The notes under the pieces are model-generated. The model was not told the DNA's origin. It saw only the letters and a list, made by a program, of their open reading frames with translations, and searched no databases. Positions 9,181 to 18,089 of a DNA stretch of 64,000 bases are shown one piece after another. The DNA lies in the NCBI RefSeq assembly GCF_000716605.1, contig NZ_JNXE01000029.1:73401-137400 (forward strand), written 5' to 3'. The DNA comes from Streptomyces sp. NRRL F-525. GTDB taxonomy: Bacteria > Actinomycetota > Actinomycetes > Streptomycetales > Streptomycetaceae. Positions within the stretch are counted from its first letter, which is position 1; the number at the start of each line of letters is the position of its first letter. The position numbers and the translations under genes are program-made.

Positions 9181-11754
9181 CTACACCCACGTCCGGGGGC
9201 GGTAACGGTTGGCTCGTTCCACCAGGTCGATCCTCTCCTCGCCGTCCCGTGCCAGCCGGGCCAGCGTGCGGTACGAACGCTCCAGGCCGAAGCGGAGTCC
9301 CCGCTCGTCCAGTTCGCTGCCGAGCAGCTCCCGCCGCGTGAGCGGTACGGAACCCTGGCCTCCGGAGAGTATCCAGTCGAGGGCGCGGCCGAGGACCTCG
9401 GCCGACAACCGCTCGCGCCGGACGGCGTCCAGACCGTATCCCTCCAGCGCTTCCACCTGTCCGGCGGCCGCGGTCAGATCGTCCAGGAACGGCGTGTCGT
9501 CCGCCGTCGCGGCCCGCTCCCGAAGCCGCGCCCGTACGGCGGCCACCCGCGCGGCCGTGTAGTGGATCGACGCCTCGGGCACCGACTCCAGCGTCCGTAC
9601 GGCGCCGGGCCGGTCGCCGGTCGCGAACTGGACGCGGGCCAGGCCGAAGGCCGCGCTCACATAGCTCGGGTCGGTCGACCACACCAGGCGGTAGTACTCG
9701 GCCGCGTTGTCCAGCTGCCCCAGCACCTCGGCGCACAGGCCCAGCGCCAGCTTCGGCGCGGGCTCGCCCGGGAAGGCGTCGTAGATCGCGTCGAAGGACA
9801 GCGCGGCGGCCTCGTAGTCGAGGGTCGCCAGCGCGGCCACGCCCGTGTACCAGACCACCCGCCAGTCGTCGGGCCGCTCGTCCTCCAGCTTCGCCAGGGC
9901 GTCCAGCGCCGTGTACGAGTCGCCGTTCTCCAGCCAGGCCCTGATCTGCCGCAGCCGGGTCTCCACGGACGGCGACGGCGCCGAGGCGAGCGCCCCGAGC
10001 AGTTCGGTCGCCGCGGTCGCCATCAGGCCCGCCAGGAAGCCCGCGTTGGGGTCGCTCGCGTCGACGTGCGGGACGGGCAGCGCGAGGGCCACGGCGGGGG
10101 AGTCGACCTGCTTGACGATGCTCCGCGGCGCGCTGCCGTTGAGCGCGGTCAACACCGGGCCGCCGGCGGGTCGTTCGGCAAGTGCCGTGCCGGAGCGGGC
10201 ACTTGAGGCCCGCTTCGACGGCTGCGTCGCTCTCGCCCCCAGCAGGGACACGTCCCCGTCCAGCTTCGGGAACAACTCCGTGTCCGTGACCTTCAGTTCG
10301 GGGCCGAACAGGGTCGACAGCGACGGGCGGGCGCGCCCGGTCTGCAGGGAGACGACCTCGCGCAGGACGCCCGTCAGCTGCTCGGCCATCTCCTGCGCGG
10401 AGGCGAAGCGGCGGGCCGGGTCGGGGTCGGTGGCGCGGACCAGGAGCCGGTAGAACGACTCGTAGCGGCGGAAGACCTCGATGTTGTCCGGGTCGGGCAG
10501 GGAGTCCACGAAGACGTTCGTGTAGCCCTGGAAGTCGAAGGTCATCACCGCGAGCGTGCGGGCCACCGTGTACAGGTCGCTCGCCACCGACGGGCCGACC
10601 TCCGCGACCTCCGGCGCCTGATAGCCCACCGTGCCGTAGATGGCCGACTCGTCGTCGTCCATCCTGCGCACCGCGCCCATGTCGATCAGCTTGAGCTGGT
10701 CCTCGGTCTGGATCGCGTTGTCGACCTTGAAGTCGCAGTACAGCAGGTTGCGGCTGTGCAGGTGGCCGAGCGCCTCCAGGGCCTCGATGCCGTACGCGCA
10801 CGCCTGCTCCACCGGCAGCGGATCGCGCTTCCCGTCCGGCGTACGGCGGTCGTTGGCGATCTCCTTGAGGGACTTGCCGCCGACGTACTCCATGACGATG
10901 TAGCCGTCCAGCGAACCCGTCCGCTGGTCCAGGTGCTCCACGAAGTTGTAGATCCGCACGATGTTGGCGTGCTCGATCTCGGCGAGGAAGCGCCGCTCGG
11001 AGATCGCGGCCTCCATCGCGTCCTGGTCGCCGGTGTCGAGGAGGCCCTTGAGGACCACCCAGCGGTCGGAGACCGCGCGGTCGACGGCGAGATAGACCCA
11101 GCCGAGACCGCCGTGCGCGAGACAGCCCACGGTCTCGTACTGGCCGTGCACGATGTCGCCGGCTTCCAGCTTGGGCGTGAACGAGTACGGGTTGCCGCAC
11201 TTGGTGCAGAACCCCTCCGTGCGCCCCGGGCTGTCGCCGCGCGCGCGACCCACCGGAGCCCCGCAGTCCGAGCGCGAGCAGAACCGCTTCCGCTCGGGCA
11301 CCTCCGGGTTCTCCAGGACCATCTCGCGCGGGTCGGGCCGCGGCACCCCCGGCACCTGCACCAGGCCGACGCCGAGCCGGCCGCGGCTGGAGGTCCCGGA
11401 CGACGAGCCGGAGCTGCGCACCGACACCGAACGGCCGGTGGAGCGCCCCGACTCCGAGCGCGAGAGCCGCCCCGACACCGAGCGCCGCGACTTCGACGAC
11501 TGCGACGACGTACGCGAACTGCGGCTGCTGGTACGGGAACTGCCGCTCCCCGAACCCCGCGAGCCCTTGCCGCTGGTCATCCCGGTGGGCGGTGAGCTGA
11601 TCGCGCCCTTCGCCGACACCACCGGCGCCAGACCGCAGGTGTCGCAGTACAGCTCGCCGCCGCCGACGTCCTCGTACGACCCCTCGCAGCCTGGCCGTTG
11701 ACACTTCTGCTGTGTCTCGCTCATGACCGACCCCGCTTCTTCCTCGTCACTCAC
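9181..11754 (-). CDS. pknG: PknG-type serine/threonine protein kinase
   Basis: The 857-residue protein starts with a ribbon (CQRPGCEGSYEDVGGGELYC to CDTC), a Ser/Arg-rich stretch, and a rubredoxin-like pair (CSRSDCG and CTKCGNPY). The kinase domain follows from about residue 220: HGGLGWVYLAVD, VVLKG, LLYCDFKVDN as catalytic loop, IDMGAVR in place of DFG, and GTVGYQAPEV. The C-terminal 350 residues are TPR-like. This domain order is that of mycobacterial PknG, a soluble kinase that controls glutamate metabolism. The GTG start overlaps the previous stop as GTGA; an ATG ten codons later (11724, MSETQQ) is a possible start. Distinct from PknG, it has an additional N-terminal ribbon. Confidence 0.93.
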   Translation of the reverse strand: MSDEEEAGSVMSETQQKCQRPGCEGSYEDVGGGELYCDTCGLAPVVSAKGAISSPPTGMTSGKGSRGSGSGSSRTSSRSSRTSSQSSKSRRSVSGRLSRSESGRSTGRSVSVRSSGSSSGTSSRGRLGVGLVQVPGVPRPDPREMVLENPEVPERKRFCSRSDCGAPVGRARGDSPGRTEGFCTKCGNPYSFTPKLEAGDIVHGQYETVGCLAHGGLGWVYLAVDRAVSDRWVVLKGLLDTGDQDAMEAAISERRFLAEIEHANIVRIYNFVEHLDQRTGSLDGYIVMEYVGGKSLKEIANDRRTPDGKRDPLPVEQACAYGIEALEALGHLHSRNLLYCDFKVDNAIQTEDQLKLIDMGAVRRMDDDESAIYGTVGYQAPEVAEVGPSVASDLYTVARTLAVMTFDFQGYTNVFVDSLPDPDNIEVFRRYESFYRLLVRATDPDPARRFASAQEMAEQLTGVLREVVSLQTGRARPSLSTLFGPELKVTDTELFPKLDGDVSLLGARATQPSKRASSARSGTALAERPAGGPVLTALNGSAPRSIVKQVDSPAVALALPVPHVDASDPNAGFLAGLMATAATELLGALASAPSPSVETRLRQIRAWLENGDSYTALDALAKLEDERPDDWRVVWYTGVAALATLDYEAAALSFDAIYDAFPGEPAPKLALGLCAEVLGQLDNAAEYYRLVWSTDPSYVSAAFGLARVQFATGDRPGAVRTLESVPEASIHYTAARVAAVRARLRERAATADDTPFLDDLTAAAGQVEALEGYGLDAVRRERLSAEVLGRALDWILSGGQGSVPLTRRELLGSELDERGLRFGLERSYRTLARLARDGEERIDLVERANRYRPRTWV

Positions 11755-13082
11755 GCGCCCGGCCCCCTCTGGTCCTCGGGACCGCCCTGCGGCTGTGGCC
11801 GCGGAGCGTTGAACTGCTCGGCGGCCGCGTGCTGGTAGCGCAGCACCGCCTGTTCGGCGACGCGCAGGTCGCAGGGCGCGCTCCACAGCATGCGGCGGGC
11901 CGCGTCGTACCGCTCGATCAGCAGCGGGTCCTCCGCGAGGCCGTGCCGGGCGACCTTCGCCTTGTACGCGTCGAGGCGGCCGCGCAGCTCCGCGCGGACC
12001 GCCAGCGGCTGGGTGACCGCGGTCAACGACTCGCGGGCGCGCAGCAGTTCGTCCTCCGCCTTCTGCTCCAGGGACTCCAGGAGCGGGGACAGGCGGTGCC
12101 ACTGGGCGTGTCTGCGGTACTCGGCGGCCGTCGACAGCTGCTCCTGGAGCACGGTCGGCGGTCCGCCGACGACCGGCACCTCCGTGGCCGCGATCTTCGC
12201 GAGGACCTCACCGCGCGCGGTGCGCGCCTCGGCGAGGGTGCGGTCCGCGCGGGAGAGCACGTCCCGCAGCTTCACCAGCCGCGCCTCCGCGTCCTGCCGG
12301 ACGGTGAGCACGGCGTCGATCTCCCGGCGCACGTCCTCCAGGGCGCGCGCCTCCCGGTCGTAGACCGTGGTGTCCGGGCGGCCGCCGCCGGGGGCCGAAC
12401 TCCCTTGCGCCCGCACCCAGAAGGCCAGCGGGTCGGAGATGACCCGCTCGCGCAGCTCGGTCAGGGTGCTGGTGATGCGCTCCAGGTCGTCGCCCGCGGG
12501 GTGTTCGCCCGGGCGGACGCCGACGGAGTGGGCGAGCTGGCGGGTGCGCTGCAACTCCGCGGCCAGTAAATCGATCCGGGCGGGCAGCGCGGACCACACC
12601 GCGTCCGAGGTGACGACCATGTCCAGCGAGTTCGCGTACAGGTCGTTCATCTCGTCGACGAGCCCGCTCAGCGAGAACTGGTGGCTCAGCTTGCTCGAAC
12701 CCCCGGTCAGCGTCGGCATGTTGGCCGTCGCCGTGGTCGAACCGGCGACCGTGACGGACTCGCCGCGCAGCAGCTCGGTCAGCTCGACCAGGTCCTCACG
12801 GCTGGACCAGCGGCGCCGCGAGCGGATGCTCTGGGCGGCGTGGAACGCGTCCGTGTAGGCGTCGAAGTACGCCCACAGCAGCGTGATCGACGCGTCGGTG
12901 GACGCCCAGCGCTCCTTGGTCGTGCCGGTCAGCTCGGCGCCTTCGAGGAGTCTGCGGCCCGCGTGGTCCTGCAGGGCGAGGAGCGAGGTCTCGATGGCCT
13001 CGTGCTCCGCGCCGAGCCGCGCCAGCGCACGGTCCACCTCGTCCCGGTCCATTACCGGCCCGGGGGGTCCCGTGACGCCCAT
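11751..13082 (-). CDS. Helical protein of PknG operon, unknown function, contains TTA codon
   Basis: I do not recognise a domain in this 443-residue protein. It is rich in Glu, Arg, Ala and Leu, with long predicted coiled-coil stretches around residues 210-330 (for example ALEDVRREIDAVLTVRQDAE) and no signal peptide or membrane helix. The ATG follows AGAGGTGA. Codon 172 (bases 12567-12569) is TTA, the rare leucine codon read by the bldA tRNA and normally confined to developmentally controlled Streptomyces genes. Its last four bases overlap the start of pknG as GTGA, so failure to read the TTA should also lower kinase synthesis. Position between GlnH and PknG suggests an adaptor role, which is inference. 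Confidence 0.8.
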   Translation of the reverse strand: MGVTGPPGPVMDRDEVDRALARLGAEHEAIETSLLALQDHAGRRLLEGAELTGTTKERWASTDASITLLWAYFDAYTDAFHAAQSIRSRRRWSSREDLVELTELLRGESVTVAGSTTATANMPTLTGGSSKLSHQFSLSGLVDEMNDLYANSLDMVVTSDAVWSALPARIDLLAAELQRTRQLAHSVGVRPGEHPAGDDLERITSTLTELRERVISDPLAFWVRAQGSSAPGGGRPDTTVYDREARALEDVRREIDAVLTVRQDAEARLVKLRDVLSRADRTLAEARTARGEVLAKIAATEVPVVGGPPTVLQEQLSTAAEYRRHAQWHRLSPLLESLEQKAEDELLRARESLTAVTQPLAVRAELRGRLDAYKAKVARHGLAEDPLLIERYDAARRMLWSAPCDLRVAEQAVLRYQHAAAEQFNAPRPQPQGGPEDQRGPGA

Positions 13083-13148
13083 CGATCACCTCTCGCTGCT
13101 TTGTGTTCCGTGGAAAGTCCGTTGTGCCGCTCGGTAGTTGATGGTCCG

Positions 13149-14210
13149 TCACGTGTAGTGCGGGGTCGGCGGGTCGGCCGACTCCGAGTCCTTACCCAGG
13201 GTGGGCAGCAGCCATTTCGTGTACGACGCCCGCCAGCCGTCGGGGCTGGTGCGGTAGCTCTCCAGTATTCGGTTGACCCGGCGTACCAGATCGGTGGCGT
13301 CCTTGTTCATCGCCACGCCGTAGTACTCGGTGGTGAAGGTGGTGCCCTTCAGCTCCACCGTCGGGTCCTGCGCGGCCTGGCTCGCGGCGAGCGCTCCGTC
13401 GGTCACCACCGCGTCCGCCTGGCCGAGTTGGAGCTCCACCAGGCAGTCCAGCTGGTTGGCGACGGGGGGCAGGATCTTCACGCTGGCGGGCAGCTTGCCG
13501 CTCGCCTTGTCATCCGTCAGCCGGTCGTTCGCCGTGGAACCCGACGCGGAGCAGACGCGCTTGCCGGCCAGGGACTTGTCGTAGCCGGTGATCGTCGACG
13601 CCTTCGGGGCGAGGACCTGCTGGCCGGTGAGGAAGTACGGGGCGGAGAAGGCGACTTGGCCGGCCCGGTCGCAGGTGATCGTCATCGTGCGGACCACCAT
13701 GTCGACCTGCTTGTCCTGGACCGCCGGGATGCGCTGGTTGGTCGGGATGGCCAGGAACTGGACGCTGTTGGCGGTGTACGAGTCGCCGAAGATGTTCTTC
13801 GCGATCGCGGTGACCAGGTCGATGTCGAAGCCCTCCAGGTCACCGGAGGAGCTGTTGGGGTTGCGGTAGCCCCAGCGGTAGCTGTTCTGGTCGATGCCCA
13901 CCTTCAGCACACCGCGCGCCTTGATGGCGTCGATCGTGGCGCCGTCGGCGTCCGACGGGGACGGGCTCTGGTTCTGGACGGTCGCCTCGTCGCACTCGGG
14001 CGCCCTGGCCTGGGTGCCCTGGACCGTCCGCTGACCGCCGAGGGCCGCGCCGCCCTCGCCGCGCGACTGCGTGAGCGGCAGCAGCAGCACGAAGGCGACC
14101 GCGAGGACGCAGACGACCGCCATCGCGCCCACCCCGCCCCAGCCCCGCAGGCCGGCCCGCACCCGCCGCACCGCGTTCAGCCGGCGAAGGAAGTCACTCC
14201 GTGCGCGCAT
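13149..14210 (-). CDS. glnH: GlnH-like amino-acid binding protein, membrane anchored
   Basis: The 353-residue protein is a family 3 extracellular solute-binding protein: RGVLKVGIDQNSYRWGYR, LEGFDIDLVTAIAKNIFG, DKQVDMVVRTMTIT, and QLDCLVELQLGQADAVVTDG. In mycobacteria GlnH binds aspartate and glutamate outside the cell and signals through GlnX to PknG. Here the N-terminus has a single hydrophobic helix (residues about 28-46) without a lipobox, so it looks like a signal anchor rather than a lipoprotein. No ABC permease or ATPase gene is linked, which fits a sensor and not an importer. The ATG at 14210 follows AAAGGGGG by seven bases. Confidence 0.88.
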   Translation of the reverse strand: MRARSDFLRRLNAVRRVRAGLRGWGGVGAMAVVCVLAVAFVLLLPLTQSRGEGGAALGGQRTVQGTQARAPECDEATVQNQSPSPSDADGATIDAIKARGVLKVGIDQNSYRWGYRNPNSSSGDLEGFDIDLVTAIAKNIFGDSYTANSVQFLAIPTNQRIPAVQDKQVDMVVRTMTITCDRAGQVAFSAPYFLTGQQVLAPKASTITGYDKSLAGKRVCSASGSTANDRLTDDKASGKLPASVKILPPVANQLDCLVELQLGQADAVVTDGALAASQAAQDPTVELKGTTFTTEYYGVAMNKDATDLVRRVNRILESYRTSPDGWRASYTKWLLPTLGKDSESADPPTPHYT

Positions 14211-14224
14211 CGTCACGCCCCCTT

Positions 14225-15670
14225 TCACCGGTACTCCGACAGCCTGCGCCCGATGCCCAGGACGGCCCCGGCCGCACCCAGCACCGCGAGCACCGCGGCT
14301 CCGAGGGTGAGGCCGGTCATCGCGTCCAGGCCGTCGCTCGCGGACTTCCTGAACTCCTTCGTCTCGTGCAGCAGCGCCGTGTTCAGCGAGGCGTCCACGG
14401 CGTTGAAGCACTCGCCCGTCGCGCCGCTCTTGCCGATGACACCGTCACGGGCCTGTTGGTAGAGGCCCTTCTCGTTGTCGTCGCTGACCTTCGCGTGGCG
14501 GGAGATCCACACCTTCATCGAACTGTTGGCGACCGCGACCGGCTTGCGGCCCGCGGAGTCGTCGGCCAGCGAGTCGGCCAGCTTCAGGCCCTTGCCGAGC
14601 TTCGCGATCTCCTGGTCGTACTCGTAGTCGTAGGCGTCCACGACCGTCTTGTCCGCCAGCGTCTTCGTCTCCGCGCCACGGCTGACCAGCGTCAGGTTCT
14701 CGTCGCTGCGCGCCTTCAGGGAGGCGATCCGCGCGTCGTGCAGCACGTTGAGCGACTTCACCCCGTGGTCGTACGAGGCGTCGAGCCCCGCGCGCGCGAA
14801 GGTGTGGCCGACGACCACCCACAGCAGGACGACCGCGGTGGTGGCCGAGGCGGCGACCAGGCCGTGGTTCAACACCCGGTTCGTACGCTGGTAGTTGCGC
14901 CGCTGGGCCCAGGCGAGCCCGCCGAGCGCGAGGAGCCCGAGGGCGATCGCGAACCAGGGATACGGCTTCGCGTCCCCGTAGTCGTCGCTCAGCCGCTGGT
15001 TCTCCGTCTTGTACAGCGTCTCGGCCTTGGGGAGCATCTTGTTCTGCATGGTGTCGTTCGCCGCGCGCAGATAGGCGCCGCCCACCGGGAAGCCCTGCCG
15101 GTTGTTGGCGCGGGCCGACTCGACCAACCCCTTGTACTCCGGGAGCAGTTCGTTGAGCTGCTTGATCGTCGTCGCGGACGACGAGCCCGGGTCGGTGTTG
15201 GCGGCGGCCGTCACGAGCTTCGCGGCGGCCGTCTTGATGTCCGCCTCGTACTGGTCGCGGGTCGCCTGCGTCTCCTGGAGCCCCGCCAGATAACCGCTCG
15301 CCGCCATCGTGTTGGCGTCGGCGAGCGAGCGGTAGATGTCCGCCGCGTCCGAGCTGAGCGGCTGGCTGTGGTGGAGCACGTCGCCGGCCGCCGTCGCCCG
15401 GCTGTCGGTCTGCCAGGCGGTGACCGCGCCGAACGCGATCACCAGCACGGCCAGCAGCGCGCCGATGGCCCGCAGCCGGCCCGGCTCGGTGGTCGCGGCC
15501 GCGCGCAACTGGTCCACGCCCTCGGCGATCGCCGTACGGCGCGCGGGCGCCGCGTCCGGCGTACGCCGGGGCGCGGGCGCCCCCGGCCGGCCCGGCTGCG
15601 GCGGCAGCACCGGCATCGTGGGCACCGCGGTGCCCGGTGGCGCCGTACTGCTCTTCTGCGGTTGTGTCAC
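14225..15670 (-). CDS. glnX: GlnX-like membrane sensor
   Basis: The 481-residue protein begins with a Pro-rich cytoplasmic tail, then a helix (LRAIGALLAVLVIAFGAVTA), a long helical extracytoplasmic domain, two central helices (WFAIALGLLALGGLAWA and VAASATTAVVLLWVVVG), a second extracytoplasmic domain and a last helix (LTLGAAVLAVLGAAGAVLGI) near the end. This matches GlnX of actinobacteria, which passes the GlnH signal across the membrane. The start is GTG and it is the first gene of the operon; the GlnH start lies 14 bases after its stop. The promoter should lie in 15671-15855. Confidence 0.85.
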   Translation of the reverse strand: MTQPQKSSTAPPGTAVPTMPVLPPQPGRPGAPAPRRTPDAAPARRTAIAEGVDQLRAAATTEPGRLRAIGALLAVLVIAFGAVTAWQTDSRATAAGDVLHHSQPLSSDAADIYRSLADANTMAASGYLAGLQETQATRDQYEADIKTAAAKLVTAAANTDPGSSSATTIKQLNELLPEYKGLVESARANNRQGFPVGGAYLRAANDTMQNKMLPKAETLYKTENQRLSDDYGDAKPYPWFAIALGLLALGGLAWAQRRNYQRTNRVLNHGLVAASATTAVVLLWVVVGHTFARAGLDASYDHGVKSLNVLHDARIASLKARSDENLTLVSRGAETKTLADKTVVDAYDYEYDQEIAKLGKGLKLADSLADDSAGRKPVAVANSSMKVWISRHAKVSDDNEKGLYQQARDGVIGKSGATGECFNAVDASLNTALLHETKEFRKSASDGLDAMTGLTLGAAVLAVLGAAGAVLGIGRRLSEYR

Positions 15671-15855
15671 TGCTGACCTCCCCCAGGGTCATCCCGTCGC
15701 GGCAAGTATCGCCGCAGGGACTGACATTCCGCACCGGCCTTCACTGGATCTTGATCGGATCGCAGCGCGGTCACCGGATTTCCGGCACCACACAACGCCC
15801 CGCACCGCCCCCCTGTCCATGAATACGCCGTGGGAATCTGTTCGGTTCCCGGGTG

Positions 15856-16827
15856 TCAGTGCTCGTAATAGGCCCTGGCCCGCACATGTGCCCCGGCCGC
15901 GGCGCCCACATGGTCCAGACCGAGCAGCACGGAACCGAGGACCGGCCGCGCGGTGACGACCGTAGCCACCGCCTTGGGTGCCTTCGCTGCCAGCAACTCC
16001 CTTATCCGGTCGTCCAGTTGGGGATGCCGGGCGGCGAGGACGCTGCCGCCGAGCAGCACCGGCGCCTCCTCGTCGAGCAGGTCGAGGCGGGTCAGCGCGA
16101 CCGTCGCCATGGCCACGACCTCCTCCGCCATCCGGTCCACGATCGACCGGGCCACCGGGTCGCCGTCCACCGCCGTCGCGAACAGCACCGGCGTCAACTC
16201 GTGCCGGCGGCGGTGTTCGACGTGTTCGAGATGCAGGGCCTCGATCAGGTCGTACATCGAGTCCAGGCCGAAGTACGCCGGGAGCGTACGCGCCAGGGCC
16301 GTAGGACCGCCGCGCCCGTCCTCCGCGCGGGCCGCGTGCCACAGGGCCTCCTCCGCCAGGCCCCAACCGCCGCCCCAGTCACCGGAGATACGGCCCAGCG
16401 CCGGGAAGCGGGCGGTGCGGCCGTCGGGCCGCATGCCGACGCAGTTGATGCCCGCCCCGCACACCACGGCGACTCCGCGCGGCTCCGGGATGCCCGCCCG
16501 CAGCACCGCGAACGTATCGTTGCGCACCTCCACACTCGTGCCCCACCCGCGCGCGTGCAGCGCGGCGGCCAACTGCTCCTCCTCCACGGGGAAGTCGGCG
16601 TTGGCGAGACAGGCCGACACATGGTCGACCGAGCTCACCCCCGCCTCCGCGAAGGCGCGGGCGACGGCTTCGGCGACGTTGTCGACGGCCGTCCCGATGC
16701 CCACGACCGGCGGCCGGAACCCGCCGCCGCGGGCCGTGGCGAGGATCTCCCCGTCGGCCGCCACGACCGCGACGTCGGTCTTGCTGTTGCCCGCGTCGAC
16801 GGCGAGGACACTTGCGGTCAGGCCCAC
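15856..16827 (-). CDS. csnK: BadF/BadG-type N-acetylglucosamine kinase-like sugar kinase
   Basis: The 323-residue protein has the ASKHA fold: phosphate 1 loop SVLAVDAGNSKTDVAVV at the N-terminus, the GAGINCVG loop, the GDWGGGWGLAEEALW segment typical of GlcNAc kinases, and the late glycine motif VLLGGSV. It should phosphorylate an amino sugar or its oligomer in the cytoplasm. The GTG start at 16827 lies inside the end of the preceding GH4 gene (10-base overlap) after GGGAG, so the two are co-translated. Position and family match csnK, last gene of the csnR-K operon for chitosan oligosaccharides in S. coelicolor (from memory). Confidence 0.85.
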   Translation of the reverse strand: MGLTASVLAVDAGNSKTDVAVVAADGEILATARGGGFRPPVVGIGTAVDNVAEAVARAFAEAGVSSVDHVSACLANADFPVEEEQLAAALHARGWGTSVEVRNDTFAVLRAGIPEPRGVAVVCGAGINCVGMRPDGRTARFPALGRISGDWGGGWGLAEEALWHAARAEDGRGGPTALARTLPAYFGLDSMYDLIEALHLEHVEHRRRHELTPVLFATAVDGDPVARSIVDRMAEEVVAMATVALTRLDLLDEEAPVLLGGSVLAARHPQLDDRIRELLAAKAPKAVATVVTARPVLGSVLLGLDHVGAAAGAHVRARAYYEH

Positions 16828-18083
16828 GCGAGGTGCTCCCGGTTGTGCGCGATCAGCTGGTCGGTCAGGGCTTCGGCGTACTCGTACTGGCCGATCAGGG
16901 GATGCGAGAGCAGCGCCCGGAACACCCGGTCCCGGCCCCCGCGCAACGCGGCCTCCAGAGCGAGGTCCTCGTACGCGGTCACGTTGGCCATCAGCCCCGC
17001 GTACAGGGGGTCGACTTCCGCTACGGCAAGGGGAGTCGGGCCCTTCGCGCCGACGGCCGCCTGTACCTCGATCACCGCGTCGTCCGGCAGGAACGGCAGC
17101 GTCCCCTTGTTGTACGTGTTCACCACTTGGTACGGGCTCCCGCCCCCGCCGAGCAGCGAGGCGGCGAGGTCGACGGCGGCCTCGGAGTAGTAGGCGCCGC
17201 CGCGCTTGGCGAGCAGCGCGGGCTTCTCGTCGAGGGCCGGGTCGGCGTACATCTTCAGCAACTCGCGTTCCATCTCGGCCACTTGGGAGGCCCGGGACGG
17301 CTTCGTCCGCAGTTCCCGTACGACCTCGTCGTGCGCGTAGAAGTAGCGCAGGTAGTACGACGGGACGACGCCGAGCCGGTCGAGGAGGACCCGGGGCAGG
17401 CTCAGGTCGGCGGCGATGTCGTCGCCGTGTTCGCCGAGCAGCTTGGGCAGCACGTTCTCGCCCTCGGGACCGCCGAGCCGCACACCGGTTTCCCAGGTGA
17501 GGTGGTTGAGGCCCACATGGTCGAGGTGCACATCGGTCGGGGTGACCCCGAGGAGTCCGGCGAACTTCCGCTGGAATCCGATCGCCACGTTGCACAGGCC
17601 GACTGCCTTGTGCCCGGCCTGGAGCAGGGCGCGGGTGACGATCCCGACCGGGTTGGTGAAGTCGATGATCCAGGCGTTCGGGTTCGTACGACGGACCCGT
17701 TCCGCGATGTCGAGAACGACCGGTACGGTCCGCAACGCCTTGGCGAGGCCGCCCGCGCCGGTCGTTTCCTGGCCGACGCAGCCGCACTCCAGCGGCCAGG
17801 TCTCGTCCTGCTCGCGGGCCGCCTGCCCGCCGACGCGGAGTTGCAGCAGCACGGCGTCGGCACCCTCGACACCGGCGTCCAGGTCGTCCGTCGTGACGAT
17901 CCGGCCGGGGTGCCCCTGCTTGGCGAAGATACGGCGGGCCAACCCGCCCACCAGTTCAAGGCGTTCGGGCGCCGGGTCGACGAGGACGAGTTCCTCGACG
18001 GGCAGGGTGTCCCTCAACCGGGCGAAGCCGTCGATGAGTTCGGGTGTGTAGGTCGAGCCTCCGCCGACCACGGTGAGTTTCAT
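16818..18083 (-). CDS. csnH: GH4 family 6-phospho-beta-glycosidase
   Basis: The 421-residue protein is a glycoside hydrolase family 4 enzyme, which uses NAD and a divalent metal. The NAD-binding start is KLTVVGGGSTYTPELIDG; the metal-binding cysteine is C164 in GLCNVAIGF and the histidine is H194 in VGLNHLTW. GH4 enzymes of this subgroup cut 6-phosphorylated beta-linked disaccharides. Next to a kinase and an ABC importer, it suggests that the imported sugar is phosphorylated inside the cell and then split, as no PTS component is present. It starts six bases after the permease stop. Confidence 0.88.
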   Translation of the reverse strand: MKLTVVGGGSTYTPELIDGFARLRDTLPVEELVLVDPAPERLELVGGLARRIFAKQGHPGRIVTTDDLDAGVEGADAVLLQLRVGGQAAREQDETWPLECGCVGQETTGAGGLAKALRTVPVVLDIAERVRRTNPNAWIIDFTNPVGIVTRALLQAGHKAVGLCNVAIGFQRKFAGLLGVTPTDVHLDHVGLNHLTWETGVRLGGPEGENVLPKLLGEHGDDIAADLSLPRVLLDRLGVVPSYYLRYFYAHDEVVRELRTKPSRASQVAEMERELLKMYADPALDEKPALLAKRGGAYYSEAAVDLAASLLGGGGSPYQVVNTYNKGTLPFLPDDAVIEVQAAVGAKGPTPLAVAEVDPLYAGLMANVTAYEDLALEAALRGGRDRVFRALLSHPLIGQYEYAEALTDQLIAHNREHLAWA

Positions 18084-18089
18084 GTGGGG

